From Puia sp963703355 (GTDB lineage Bacteria > Bacteroidota > Bacteroidia > Chitinophagales > Chitinophagaceae), in NCBI GenBank assembly GCA_963703355.1, contig OY969813.1, forward strand, positions 2,232,001-2,296,000: a stretch of DNA of 64,000 bases. Direction: 5' to 3'. Position 1 is the first letter of the stretch; each line of letters begins with the position of its first letter. The notes below the pieces were generated by a model. It was given only the letters and a program-made list of their open reading frames with translations, did no database searches and was not told where the DNA came from. Made by a program: the position numbers and the translations under genes. Positions 50,492-58,969 of this stretch are shown here, piece by piece.

Positions 50492-51259
50492 TCACGCTTT
50501 ATTGAACAGGGCAATGGCTTTCCTCGCCTGTTCTGTTACAACCAGGTGGCCGCTGATTTTAGCTCTTTCAGAAAGTAGTTGATCCCAATGCGAAGTTCCC
50601 TGCCAAAGCATTTTTTTAATCTCCTGCATTGCCTGTGTGCTTGAATGACTCAGATGACTAACCAGTCTTTGGATCGATTCATCGAGTTCCTGAATATTTG
50701 TATGCACTTCAGAATATAGTCCGCGGGTTTTTGCCCAATCGGCCGTGCGCCATGACCCTGCATCAATGGTTAGCTGTGAAAAAGCCGAGAGTCCGATTTT
50801 TCTTTCTACTGCGGGACCAACAACGAACGGTCCGATGCCAATTTCCAATTCACTTAATTTTATTTCTGCTCCGGTTAGTGCAATTGCGTAATCTGCCGCA
50901 GCGGCAATTCCAACTCCACCTCCAACACATTTACCTTGAATGCGGGCAATGATGAATTTTGGACATTTCCTCATTGAATTTATCACGTGCGCAAATCCGT
51001 TGAAAAAATCTTCTCCCTCACGACTGCTTCTCAATTGGGATAATTCTGCAAAAGACGCTCCTGCACAAAATGCCCGGTCTCCCACAGATCTCAACACAAT
51101 AACCCGAATTTCGTCGTCGAGTCCTGCCCCATGAATGTGACTGGCGAGATCCGTCAATAACGATTGCGGTAATGAATTACTTTGCGGATGAAAGAATTCA
51201 ACGATCATCGTAGATCCATGCCTTTCTGACTTTACGTAACCTGGATTTTGTTCCTGCAT
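50492..51259 (-). CDS. Enoyl-CoA hydratase/isomerase family protein
   Basis: 255 residues. Crotonase fold: oxyanion-hole segments AFCAGASFAEL and GKCVGGGVGIAAAADYAIA. The catalytic Glu positions read SELEIGIGPFVVGP. It follows paaZ by 3 nt on the minus strand, so it may serve phenylacetyl-CoA breakdown (PaaF/PaaG-type step). No other paa genes are in the window. Confidence 0.87.
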   Translation of the reverse strand: MQEQNPGYVKSERHGSTMIVEFFHPQSNSLPQSLLTDLASHIHGAGLDDEIRVIVLRSVGDRAFCAGASFAELSQLRSSREGEDFFNGFAHVINSMRKCPKFIIARIQGKCVGGGVGIAAAADYAIALTGAEIKLSELEIGIGPFVVGPAVERKIGLSAFSQLTIDAGSWRTADWAKTRGLYSEVHTNIQELDESIQRLVSHLSHSSTQAMQEIKKMLWQGTSHWDQLLSERAKISGHLVVTEQARKAIALFNKA

Positions 51260-51262
51260 ATT

Positions 51263-53305
51263 TTATATTTTTTTTCTAACCATGGTTAATATGGTTGCTA
51301 TCATTACCGACTCATTGGAATCGTCGTACACATCAACATACCATTTTACAATTCCCTTCGGAATGTCATTGGCGTCTTTGGGATCCTGAGAAGTTTTTTC
51401 CTTACATGTAAATCGGACCCCGATGGTTGTTCCCGCGTACACGGGTTTCAGAAACCGGCATTCATCAATACCATAATTCAGGAGTACCGGTCCTTTGGCG
51501 GCATCAACAAATAATCCCGCGGCTGCGCTCAGGATAAAATATCCATGCGCAACGCGTTTCTCAAACATAGTATCTTCAAATGAAGTATCCACTACATGCG
51601 CATAAAAATGATCCCCGCTAAGTTCTGAAAAACGGTCAATATCTTCATCTGTTATCAACCGCCTGCCGGTCACCACCGTGTCGCCAATTTGTAATTCCTC
51701 AAAATATTTTTTGAATGGATGTTTACCGTCAGTTTTTTGCGAGGCATGCGCCTGATAAACAGATGTGACAGCTGTGAGACTATCCGGAGAACCCTGAACG
51801 GCCGTTCTTTGCATATAATGTTTTACACCGCGGCTTCCTCCCATTTCCTCGCCACCTCCAGCACGGCCAGGACCCCCATGAACGAGCATGGGCAATGGTG
51901 ATCCATGCCCTGTACTCTCTTTCGCATTCCAGCGATTCAATATTAAAATTCTTCCATGATGGGTAGCAGCATGAAGGGCATAATCTTTCGCGATAAGATC
52001 TGAGGATGTTACTATTGTACTGCAAAGAGAACCTTTGCCTTTTTTTGAAAGTTGAATGGCTTCATCTAAATTTTTGTAGGGCATCAGCGTACTGACGGGG
52101 CCAAATGCTTCCACGTCATGGGAAGCACCTCCTGAAAAAGGATTTTCATCTCCCAGCAAAACAGGTCCCAGGAATGCTCCTTTTATAATGTCTGCCTCTA
52201 CAAGTTCCACACTGTCGAGTGAACCATAAATGATCTTCGAAGTTGCAAGTAATTTTTGCACCTGATTTTTCACTTCCTTGCGCTGATCCTGACCAGCCAG
52301 TGAACCCATTCTCACTTTTTCATTCATCGGGTTTCCAATCAATGTTTGTGCTAGAGCGATAGAAATAGACTTGCGTACTTCATCGTACTTATTTTCAGGA
52401 ACAAAAATTCTTCTGATCGCCGTGCATTTTTGTCCGGCTTTTACTGTCATTTCCTTTCTCACTTCTTTTACAAAAATTTCCCATTCAGGCATACCCGGCT
52501 CTACGTCTTCGCCTAAAACAATACAATTCAGGGAATCAGCTTCCATAGTAAACGATACATTCTCTCGAAGAATGGATGGATTCGATTTTAATTTCAACCC
52601 CGTGGATGCAGAACCCGTAAATGTTACGACGTCCTGTGCAGTAAGCAAATCGAGCAGATTCCCGGTACTGCCGCAGATCAGTTGAAGTGCTCCAGCCGGT
52701 AAAATTCCAGAAGCCTGAATTTCTCTGACCACTGCTTCTGTGAGAAAACTGGTGCACGTAGCGGGTTTTACAATGGCGGGCATACCTGCCAGCAGATTGA
52801 CAGCAATTTTTTCAAGCATACCCCATACGGGAAAATTGTAAGCATTGATATGAACAGCCACGCCTTCTTTAGGAACCAGAATATGCTGGGCCATGAAGTG
52901 ATGTTCTTTGCCCAGATCAACGGGCTCTCCATCAGTGCAAAAGGGCTGGTCGGAAAATTTTCTTCTCAATGAAGCATATGAGAAAAGATTTCCTATGCCT
53001 CCTTCCAGATCAATCCATGAATCAGATCTGGTGGCACCAGTCTGATAACTAATCCTGTAAAATTTTTCTACGTTTTCTTTGAGATGAAGCGCGAGCGATT
53101 TCAACATCCTCCCTCTTTCATGAAAACTCATTTTACGCAAGGCAGGATTTCCGTAAGACCTTGCGTACGTTAGGATATCCTGAAAGTCGAGACCGGCACT
53201 GCCGGCGAGATACAGAGAAGTACCAGTTGTCGCATCGGATAATATCTGAAGATCACCAGTACCTTCTATCCATTTGCCCGTAACATAATTACCGATTTTT
53301 TTCAT
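51263..53305 (-). CDS. paaZ: Bifunctional oxepin-CoA hydrolase / semialdehyde dehydrogenase PaaZ
   Basis: 680 residues, typical PaaZ length. N-terminal aldehyde dehydrogenase domain (1-520): HINAYNFPVWGMLEKIAVNLLAG, FTGSAST, FTMEADSLNC (Glu) and VKAGQKCTAIRR (nucleophile Cys). C-terminal MaoC hydratase domain (about 535-680) with DIDRFSELSGDHFYAH. Opens the oxepin ring and oxidises the resulting semialdehyde in phenylacetate degradation. Only paaZ and an enoyl-CoA hydratase are present here; the paaABCDE monooxygenase must be elsewhere if the pathway is complete. Confidence 0.94.
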   Translation of the reverse strand: MKKIGNYVTGKWIEGTGDLQILSDATTGTSLYLAGSAGLDFQDILTYARSYGNPALRKMSFHERGRMLKSLALHLKENVEKFYRISYQTGATRSDSWIDLEGGIGNLFSYASLRRKFSDQPFCTDGEPVDLGKEHHFMAQHILVPKEGVAVHINAYNFPVWGMLEKIAVNLLAGMPAIVKPATCTSFLTEAVVREIQASGILPAGALQLICGSTGNLLDLLTAQDVVTFTGSASTGLKLKSNPSILRENVSFTMEADSLNCIVLGEDVEPGMPEWEIFVKEVRKEMTVKAGQKCTAIRRIFVPENKYDEVRKSISIALAQTLIGNPMNEKVRMGSLAGQDQRKEVKNQVQKLLATSKIIYGSLDSVELVEADIIKGAFLGPVLLGDENPFSGGASHDVEAFGPVSTLMPYKNLDEAIQLSKKGKGSLCSTIVTSSDLIAKDYALHAATHHGRILILNRWNAKESTGHGSPLPMLVHGGPGRAGGGEEMGGSRGVKHYMQRTAVQGSPDSLTAVTSVYQAHASQKTDGKHPFKKYFEELQIGDTVVTGRRLITDEDIDRFSELSGDHFYAHVVDTSFEDTMFEKRVAHGYFILSAAAGLFVDAAKGPVLLNYGIDECRFLKPVYAGTTIGVRFTCKEKTSQDPKDANDIPKGIVKWYVDVYDDSNESVMIATILTMVRKKI

Positions 53306-53364
53306 CTGGCGTTTTCAATGCTAAACGTAACGCGAAAAGTTTGACGTTCATTTATTATCAGCGA

Positions 53365-53409
53365 CTCTCACACTCCCATACTCCCATACTCTCATACTCC
53401 CATACTTTC
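53365..53409. repeat. Single-arm octamer array, CTCCCATA orientation (locus 9)
   Basis: About five CTCCCATA/CTCTCATA units with period 8, between paaZ and the deoxyhypusine-synthase-like gene, both minus strand. No inverted partner is visible within a few hundred bp. The end reading GGAAAGTATGGGAG on the minus strand is the same as at locus 8. Confidence 0.8.
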
Positions 53410-53412
53410 CTT

Positions 53413-54387
53413 CTACCAACCTAAGATCCAGGCGAATATCAGAGGAACAACAATCGTTGCGTCGCTTTCTACAATAAACTTTGGAGTATGAATATCCAGT
53501 TTCCCCCAGGTAATTTTTTCGTTGGGAACGGCCCCGGAATAAGATCCATAAGAAGTTGTCGAATCGGATATCTGACAAAAATAACTCCAGAATGGAACAT
53601 CGTGCCACTCCAAATCCTGATACATCATCGGCACTACGCAAATGGGAAAATCTCCCGCGATGCCGCCGGCTATCTGAAAAAAACCGATTCCCTTTCCACC
53701 TGAATTCTTTCTGTACCAATCGGAGAGCCATACCATATATTCGATACCACTTTTCATAGTACTCGCTTTCAGCTCACCCTTCACGATATACGAAGCAAAA
53801 ATATTTCCCATGGTAGAATCCTCCCAACCGCCCACAACGATGGGCAGATTTTTCTCCGCAGCCGCAATCATCCAGCTGTCCTTCACATCAATCTCGTACC
53901 CATCCTCCATGACTTTACTTAAAAGAAGTTTGTACATATATTCATGAGGAAAATAACGTTCCCCTTTTACTTCAGCATCTTTCCATAACTTAACAATATG
54001 TTTCTGAATTTTACGGAATGCCTCCTCTTCGGGAATACAGGTATCTGTTACGCGGTTCAAACCCTGTTCCAGTAATTCCCACTCCTGTTGTGGAGTAAGA
54101 TCACGATAATTGGGCACTCTTTTATAGTGAGAGTGGGCCACCAGGTTCATAATATCTTCTTCCAGGTTGGCTCCCGTGCAGGAAATGATATGCACTTTAT
54201 CCTGGCGGATCATTTCTGCAAGCGACACACCTAATTCTGCAGTGCTCATGGCACCAGCGAGGGTAACCATCATTTTACCGCCGTCAGTTAAATGCGCTTC
54301 ATAACCCTTTGCAGCATCCATGAGAGCCGCTGCATTGAAATGTCTGTAATGATGTTGTATATACTGTGAAACCGGTCCTTTATTCAT
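53413..54387 (-). CDS. Deoxyhypusine synthase-like protein
   Basis: 324 residues, no signal peptide. MVTLAGAMSTAELGVSLAEM, HIISCTGANLEEDIMNLVAH, YEIDVKDSWMIAAAEKNLPI and YGSYSGAVPNEKITWGKLD fit the deoxyhypusine synthase fold; the WGK lysine that forms the imine in eukaryotic DHS is retained. Bacteria have no eIF5A, so bacterial homologues act in other polyamine chemistry (homospermidine-type synthases are known). Substrate here is unknown. -7 box TATTTTTG at 54414-54407 (minus). Confidence 0.85.
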   Translation of the reverse strand: MNKGPVSQYIQHHYRHFNAAALMDAAKGYEAHLTDGGKMMVTLAGAMSTAELGVSLAEMIRQDKVHIISCTGANLEEDIMNLVAHSHYKRVPNYRDLTPQQEWELLEQGLNRVTDTCIPEEEAFRKIQKHIVKLWKDAEVKGERYFPHEYMYKLLLSKVMEDGYEIDVKDSWMIAAAEKNLPIVVGGWEDSTMGNIFASYIVKGELKASTMKSGIEYMVWLSDWYRKNSGGKGIGFFQIAGGIAGDFPICVVPMMYQDLEWHDVPFWSYFCQISDSTTSYGSYSGAVPNEKITWGKLDIHTPKFIVESDATIVVPLIFAWILGW

Positions 54388-54406
54388 AAATTTTTGATGT
54401 GGATGA

Positions 54407-54414
54407 CAAAAATA
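54407..54414 (-). promoter_or_regulatory. -7 promoter box of the deoxyhypusine-synthase-like gene
   Basis: TATTTTTG on the minus strand fits TAnnTTTG, 19 nt before ATG 54387. The heptamer array starts 9 nt farther upstream, so any -33 box would fall inside the array. Confidence 0.55.
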
Positions 54415-54422
54415 ATCTTTTT

Positions 54423-54772
54423 AGGCGGAACGTTCAACGCTGAACGCTGAACGCTAAACGCTGAACGCTAAACGCTTAACGCCGAACGCGGGAGATGGAA
54501 GGGGAAGGCGGCAGGCAAAAGTTGAAAGTCTAAAGATGCAAGTTGAAATTTAATTATTTGGAAATATCAAAAACTGCCACGGTGTTTTCTATTGACATAC
54601 CTTCTGCAATCTGGAAAATATCAAAATGAATCATGCTTTCAGCGTTCAGCTTTCAGCGTTCAGCTTTCAGCGTTCAGCTTTCAGCGTTCAGCTTTCAGCG
54701 TTCAGCTTTAGGCTTTACGCCTTACGCCTTACGCTTTACGCCTTACGCTTTACGCTTTACGCTTTACACTTT
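54423..54772. repeat. Inverted pair of heptamer arrays, CGCTGAA/TTCAGCG family (locus 10)
   Basis: Left arm 54423-54490: nine CGCTGAA/CGCTAAA units; degenerate units continue to about 54540. Right arm 54635-54772: TTCAGCG and TTCAGCT alternate (period 14), changing to GCCTTAC and GCTTTAC units towards the end. The spacer holds a short decayed frame (54554-54634). The locus lies between two divergent genes, upstream of both promoters. Confidence 0.9.
54554..54634 (-). pseudogene. Possible C-terminal gene remnant within the array spacer
   Basis: On the minus strand 26 codons read MIHFDIFQIAEGMSIENTVA then VFDISK and stop. The HFDIF.I..G pattern is reminiscent of the C-terminal strand of SnoaL/NTF2-like proteins, but the match is weak. 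It lies between the two arms of locus 10 and has no start context; it may be a fossil of a gene that the array pair once flanked. Confidence 0.2.
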
Positions 54773-54792
54773 AAAAATGTATTTTTAATGAA

Positions 54793-55386
54793 ATGAATTA
54801 TCTGGCGCACGCTTATTTATCGTTTGGAGATCCCGATATCCTCGCAGGCAATATGATCAGCGATTTTGTCAAGGGCAAAAAGAAATTTGATTATCCTGAT
54901 CGCATACAAATGGGTATAACGCTTCATCGAAAAATAGATGAATATACCGACACCCACCCGGCTACCAGAGAAGCAAAACAATTTTTAAAAACGACCGCGG
55001 GACTGTATGCCGGAAGTTTTGTGGATATCGTTTATGATCATTTTCTTGCCAATGATTCCTATGAATTTGAAGAAGGTGCGCTGGCAGATTTTTCGCAAAA
55101 AACATACACCCAACTGGCAGATTATGAAGCGTGGTTCCCTGAAAAATTCATCAGATTCTTTTTCTATATGCGTTCGCAGGACTGGCTGTCAGGTTATCAG
55201 TCACTGGAAGGAATCCACCATAGTTTCCAGGGATTGTGCCGCCGCGCAAAATATATTGATGATCCAGAGCCGGTATACGAGGCATTTCTCAAAAATTATG
55301 ATGCATTGAAAATGGCCTATGAGTTTTTCTTTCCACATGTTAAATCTTTTTCATTTAACGAACTACTCTACCTTCGCGGAAACTGA
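54793..55386 (+). CDS. ACP phosphodiesterase (AcpH/DUF479) family protein
   Basis: 197 residues. NYLAHAYLSFGDPDILAGNM, ISDFVKGKKKFDYPDRIQMG and ITLHRKIDEYTDTHPATRE match the AcpH family, which has an HD-like metal site and removes phosphopantetheine from acyl carrier protein in E. coli. Activity of Bacteroidota members is less certain. A -7-like TATTTTTA overlaps the region just before ATG 54793. Confidence 0.88.
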   Translation: MNYLAHAYLSFGDPDILAGNMISDFVKGKKKFDYPDRIQMGITLHRKIDEYTDTHPATREAKQFLKTTAGLYAGSFVDIVYDHFLANDSYEFEEGALADFSQKTYTQLADYEAWFPEKFIRFFFYMRSQDWLSGYQSLEGIHHSFQGLCRRAKYIDDPEPVYEAFLKNYDALKMAYEFFFPHVKSFSFNELLYLRGN

Positions 55387-55401
55387 TACGATAGAACATA
55401 G

Positions 55402-55409
55402 TAATTTTG
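55402..55409 (+). promoter_or_regulatory. -7 promoter box of the DUF2911 gene
   Basis: TAATTTTG fits TAnnTTTG and ends 6 nt before ATG 55416, predicting a transcript with almost no 5' leader. Confidence 0.55.
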
Positions 55410-55415
55410 CACTCC

Positions 55416-55988
55416 ATGAACAAATTGAAAATATTACAACTGGCGGTTTTTTTGAGTTCCGGAGCCTTTTTTAGTTATGGCCAGTCTGGCTTTCCTCCGC
55501 TGGATCAATCACCCATGGACATGTGCTACTATCCGGTAAATTACCCGTTGCTAAAAATTCAAAAGAAATCAGATGATCCATTGGTTGCCCGCGTTATTTA
55601 TGGACGTCCTCAAAAAAACGGAAGAAGTATTTTCGGAGATCTTGTACCCTACGACATGGTTTGGCGCGCAGGTGCAAACGAGGCAACTGAGATTGAATTT
55701 TTCAGAGATGTCAAGATCGATGGCAGGAAACTTTCGAAAGGCAGATATACTTTATATGCGATTCCTTCGAAAGATAAATGGACCATTGTCTTGAACAAAG
55801 AAACCGACACCTGGGGTGCGTTTGCGTATGACGACAAAAAAGATGTCCTTAGAACAAATGTTCCGGTGGAAACAAGACCCGACGTGATTGAAGTATTTAC
55901 TATCTGTTTCGAAGGCACGGAAAAAAATAAAACGGATCTGTTGATAGGGTGGGATAATAAAGATGTGCGTCTTCCCATCACCTGGTAA
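55416..55988 (+). CDS. DUF2911 domain-containing exported protein
   Basis: 190 residues from ATG 55416; signal peptide about 1-22 (LQLAVFLSSGAFFSYGQ). ARVIYGRPQKNGRSIFGDLV, WRAGANEATEIEFFRDVKI and LSKGRYTLYAIPSKDKWTIV are the DUF2911 signatures. Beta-rich secreted protein of unknown function, common in Bacteroidota. Confidence 0.92.
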   Translation: MNKLKILQLAVFLSSGAFFSYGQSGFPPLDQSPMDMCYYPVNYPLLKIQKKSDDPLVARVIYGRPQKNGRSIFGDLVPYDMVWRAGANEATEIEFFRDVKIDGRKLSKGRYTLYAIPSKDKWTIVLNKETDTWGAFAYDDKKDVLRTNVPVETRPDVIEVFTICFEGTEKNKTDLLIGWDNKDVRLPITW

Positions 55989-56016
55989 ATGTTCTAACTG
56001 ACTTTAATTTATTACT

Positions 56017-57156
56017 ATGAAATTTGCAACGCGTGTAATTCATGCGGGAATGGAACCCGATCCAAGTACAGGTGCTATTATTCCCCCCATTTATCAGACT
56101 TCCACGTTTGTGCAGGCAGCTCCCGGCGACAATAAGGGATATGAATACGCCCGCTCTCAAAATCCGACAAGGAAAGCCCTGGAAGTTGCACTCGCCTCCA
56201 TAGAAAATGCGAAATATGCGCTCTCTTATAGTAGTGGCGTTGCGGCCTCTGACGCGGTTATTCGCCTGCTGTTGCCAGGGGATGAAGTCATTGCTGCCAA
56301 TGATATGTATGGAGGAACCTTTCGTTTGTTTTCAAAAATTTTCGAAAAAACGGGCATTCATTTTCACTACGTGAATATGCAGAACGCCGACAATATTCGG
56401 AGTGTTATAAATGAAAAAACAAAACTCATCTGGACGGAAACACCAACCAATCCATTAATGAATATCGTGGACCTGGCGGCCGTCGCTTCCATAGCCAAAG
56501 AAAAAAAAATCCTGTTCTGCGTTGACAACACATTTGCCTCACCCTGTTTGCAGAATCCGCTGGATTTAGGTGCGGACATTGTAATTCATTCTGCAACCAA
56601 ATATCTTGGTGGTCACAGCGACGTCATTCATGGCTGCTTGATGATGAATGATCCTGCACTGCGTGAACAATTATATTTTATTCAGAAATCCTGCGGTGCC
56701 GTTCCGGGTCCTCAGGATTGTTTTCTTGTGCTAAGGGGAATCAAAACGCTGGAATTGCGCATGCAGCGTCATTGTGAAAATGGGGAGAAAATTGCGAACT
56801 GGCTTCGTAAGAATTCAAAAGTGAATAAGGTATACTGGTGTGGATTTGAAGATCATCCGGGCTATGCCATCGCAAAAAAACAAATGCGGGGCTTTGGGGG
56901 AATGATCAGTTTCGAACTGAAAAATGATTCACCGGAAGAAACAAAACGGGTTTTATCTTCTACACATTTATTCTCGCTTGCAGAAAGTCTGGGCGGTGTC
57001 GAATCACTAATAAGTCATCCTGCGAGTATGACACACGCCTCAATTCCCAGAGAAGAAAGAATTAAAAATGGACTGAGCGACTCGCTTATCCGTATTAGTG
57101 CGGGTATTGAAGACGCAGGAGATCTGATCGAAGACCTCGATCAGGCAATAGGTTAA
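56017..57156 (+). CDS. Trans-sulfuration PLP enzyme (cystathionine gamma-synthase/lyase family)
   Basis: 379 residues. FATRVIHAGMEPDPSTGAII, YEYARSQNPTRKALE (substrate/cofactor Tyr and Arg), YSSGVAASDA and the PLP lysine in HSATKYLGGHSDVIHG. Whether it makes cystathionine (MetB-type) or cleaves it (cystathionine gamma-lyase) cannot be decided from sequence alone. Cytoplasmic. Followed 5 nt later by the TIGR02757 gene. Confidence 0.93.
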   Translation: MKFATRVIHAGMEPDPSTGAIIPPIYQTSTFVQAAPGDNKGYEYARSQNPTRKALEVALASIENAKYALSYSSGVAASDAVIRLLLPGDEVIAANDMYGGTFRLFSKIFEKTGIHFHYVNMQNADNIRSVINEKTKLIWTETPTNPLMNIVDLAAVASIAKEKKILFCVDNTFASPCLQNPLDLGADIVIHSATKYLGGHSDVIHGCLMMNDPALREQLYFIQKSCGAVPGPQDCFLVLRGIKTLELRMQRHCENGEKIANWLRKNSKVNKVYWCGFEDHPGYAIAKKQMRGFGGMISFELKNDSPEETKRVLSSTHLFSLAESLGGVESLISHPASMTHASIPREERIKNGLSDSLIRISAGIEDAGDLIEDLDQAIG

Positions 57157-57161
57157 TTGAT

Positions 57162-58031
57162 ATGACGGCATTCCCTGATAAACGTACGCTGCAGGATTTT
57201 CTGGAAAAAAAAGTGGCTGAATATAATCGGCATTCTTTTATAGCAGGAGATCCCATTTCAGTGCCACATCGATTCAGTAAAAAACAAGACATCGAAATCG
57301 CGGGATTTTTTACCTCCATATTTTCCTGGGGTAATCGAACTACCATTATACAGAAATCGACTGAGTTGATAAACGCCATGGATGAAGCGCCACATGATTT
57401 TATAAAGTATCATCGTGCTTCCGATCTGAAACGTTTCCTAGGATTCAAACATCGGACATTCAATGCAACCGATCTCTTGTATTTTCTTCATTTCTTACAA
57501 TCTCATTATCTGCAATCCGATTCTCTTGAAACGGCATTCCTGCCCCACAATTCCCGTTTGAAAAAAATCAAAAGGCCGATTTCGGGCTTTGTACTGGCTG
57601 AAAGGAAAAAAGATGTTGGAACAAAAGATAAGTGGATTGCAGAGGATGAGTTTATGAAGAATGCGCTCTCCGCTTTTTACGAACGTTTTTTTTCACTGAA
57701 AGATGCTCCCCAAAGAACGCAAAAACACATTGCGAGTCCCGACAAAAATTCAGCCTGCAAACGACTCAACATGTATCTGCGCTGGATGGTTCGAAAGGAC
57801 AAAAACGGTGTAGATTTTGGTATATGGAAAAAGATTTCTTCTGCTGATTTGATATGTCCCCTGGATCTGCATGTTGCAAGAGTGGCGAGAAAATTCGGTC
57901 TGATCAGCAGAAAACAAAACGACTGGGAGACAGCCATGGAATTAACCCATGCGCTTCGGGCCATGGACAAAAAAGATCCAGTAAAATATGATTTTGCTTT
58001 GTTCAGTCTTGGCTCAATAGAAAAATACTAG
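57162..58031 (+). CDS. TIGR02757 family protein
   Basis: 289 residues, cytoplasmic. The signature blocks are FTSIFSWGNRTTIIQKSTEL, KRLNMYLRWMVRKDKNGVDF and ICPLDLHVARVARKFGLIS plus YDFALFSLG at the C-terminus. The pattern of a helix-hairpin-helix-like DNA glycosylase relative has been noted for this family, but the function is unknown. Co-transcribed with the PLP enzyme upstream. Confidence 0.9.
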   Translation: MTAFPDKRTLQDFLEKKVAEYNRHSFIAGDPISVPHRFSKKQDIEIAGFFTSIFSWGNRTTIIQKSTELINAMDEAPHDFIKYHRASDLKRFLGFKHRTFNATDLLYFLHFLQSHYLQSDSLETAFLPHNSRLKKIKRPISGFVLAERKKDVGTKDKWIAEDEFMKNALSAFYERFFSLKDAPQRTQKHIASPDKNSACKRLNMYLRWMVRKDKNGVDFGIWKKISSADLICPLDLHVARVARKFGLISRKQNDWETAMELTHALRAMDKKDPVKYDFALFSLGSIEKY

Positions 58032-58057
58032 CCAACAATAGGATTAGAAAGTCTCTA

Positions 58058-58714
58058 TTAATACATCAGTTCACGAACTTTTTCTTTGTCTTCTTTTTCT
58101 TTTTTCAGGTCGAACATCGTACCAAAAATGCGATCCCAGAAAGTGGTACTTACTCCAAATCCTTTATGATCATCTTTATAATGATGCAGGTGATGATTTC
58201 TCCAGAGAGGTTTCATCCATTTAAAAGGAGGGTTCCAGGCATGAATAGCAAAATGAATACTTCCATAGAGCAAATACCCTAAAATAAACCCTGAGAAAAA
58301 TGTAAACGCATACTCCCTCATCGCGAGATACATGATCCCGAAAATGGTTGAAGAGATAATAATACTGGGTACCGGTGGCATGAAAAGTCTCTCTTTATCC
58401 CGGGGGAAATGATGATGATTTCCGTGTAAAACATAGATGAATTTCTGTGCGGACTCACTTTCAGCAACCGCGTGAAAAGCGAACCGATGCATGAGGTATT
58501 CGAAAAAAGTCCAGAAGAATCCACCTCCTAAAAACGTGAAAAATATACCTGTATAGCTGAAATCCAGCCGAAAATGACTTAAATAAATAAAATAAACGAT
58601 TACAGGCAAATAGATCCCCCAAATCACCAGCGGGTGAGTCTTTGTCAGCATTTCCATGTAGCTGTTCCTAAAAAGCTGCGCCTGTCCCTTATTGTGAATT
58701 TTCTCAAACTTCAT
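58058..58714 (-). CDS. Fatty acid hydroxylase superfamily protein, fatty-acid 2-hydroxylase-like
   Basis: 218 residues from ATG 58714; a longer frame to 58939 is only repeat array and lies upstream of the promoter. Four membrane helices and the di-iron histidine clusters: LMHRFAFHA, VLHGNHHHFPRDKERLFMPP, YGSIHFAIHAW and WRNHHLHHYKDDHKGFGVST. The spacing (HGxHHxxPxDxxRLxMPP) is that of FA2H/Scs7, which 2-hydroxylates the fatty acid of sphingolipids, lipids found in this bacterial group. A sterol-desaturase-like role is less likely. Confidence 0.87.
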   Translation of the reverse strand: MKFEKIHNKGQAQLFRNSYMEMLTKTHPLVIWGIYLPVIVYFIYLSHFRLDFSYTGIFFTFLGGGFFWTFFEYLMHRFAFHAVAESESAQKFIYVLHGNHHHFPRDKERLFMPPVPSIIISSTIFGIMYLAMREYAFTFFSGFILGYLLYGSIHFAIHAWNPPFKWMKPLWRNHHLHHYKDDHKGFGVSTTFWDRIFGTMFDLKKEKEDKEKVRELMY

Positions 58715-58732
58715 TTCATGGGATTTAAAAGG

Positions 58733-58740
58733 CAAAAATA
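58733..58740 (-). promoter_or_regulatory. -7 promoter box of the fatty-acid hydroxylase gene
   Basis: TATTTTTG on the minus strand fits TAnnTTTG, 18 nt before ATG 58714. Supports that start over upstream ATGs inside the array. Confidence 0.6.
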
Positions 58741-58770
58741 GGTCAAAAAACCTGTTAAAAACCAGCCCTG

Positions 58771-58962
58771 CCGGTTGGCCGTGGGCGGTTGGCCGTTGGC
58801 GGCCTGCCTCGCTTGTGCGGGGTTGCCGTTGGCGGTTGGCCGTTGGCGGCCTGCCTCGCTTGTGCGGGGTTGCCGGTTGCCGTTGGCTGTTGGTCGTTAG
58901 GCGTTGGTCGTTTGTGGCCTGCCACTCCCATACTCCCATACTCCCATACTCCCATACTTGCT
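58771..58962. repeat. Composite array: GTTGGCC heptamers with a 47-bp duplication, then AGTATGGG octamers (locus 11)
   Basis: 58771-58918: GTTGGCC/GTTGGCG units (family of loci 1 and 2) interrupted twice by CCTGCCTCGCTTGTGCGGGG (from 58803 and from 58850, period 47), which contains a 6-bp hairpin CCTCGC-TTGT-GCGGGG. 58924-58962: about five CTCCCATA octamers (family of loci 3, 8 and 9). Two families are thus joined end to end. The locus separates the divergent promoters of the hydroxylase gene (58733) and lysS (58970). Confidence 0.92.
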
Positions 58963-58969
58963 TAAGCCG

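Noticed and set aside
54423..54792. Insertion sequence terminal inverted repeats
   Set aside because: Arms are degenerate tandem arrays, no transposase lies between them, and no target-site duplication is visible.
58715..58939. N-terminal extension of the fatty-acid hydroxylase reading frame (TNDQRLTTNSQRQPATPHKR...)
   Set aside because: It is translated repeat array, lies upstream of a -7 promoter box and has no counterpart in the family; ATG 58714 is the start.
31364..58962. CRISPR array
   Set aside because: Repeat units are 7-8 bp in direct contiguous tandem without unique spacers of constant length, and there are no cas genes.
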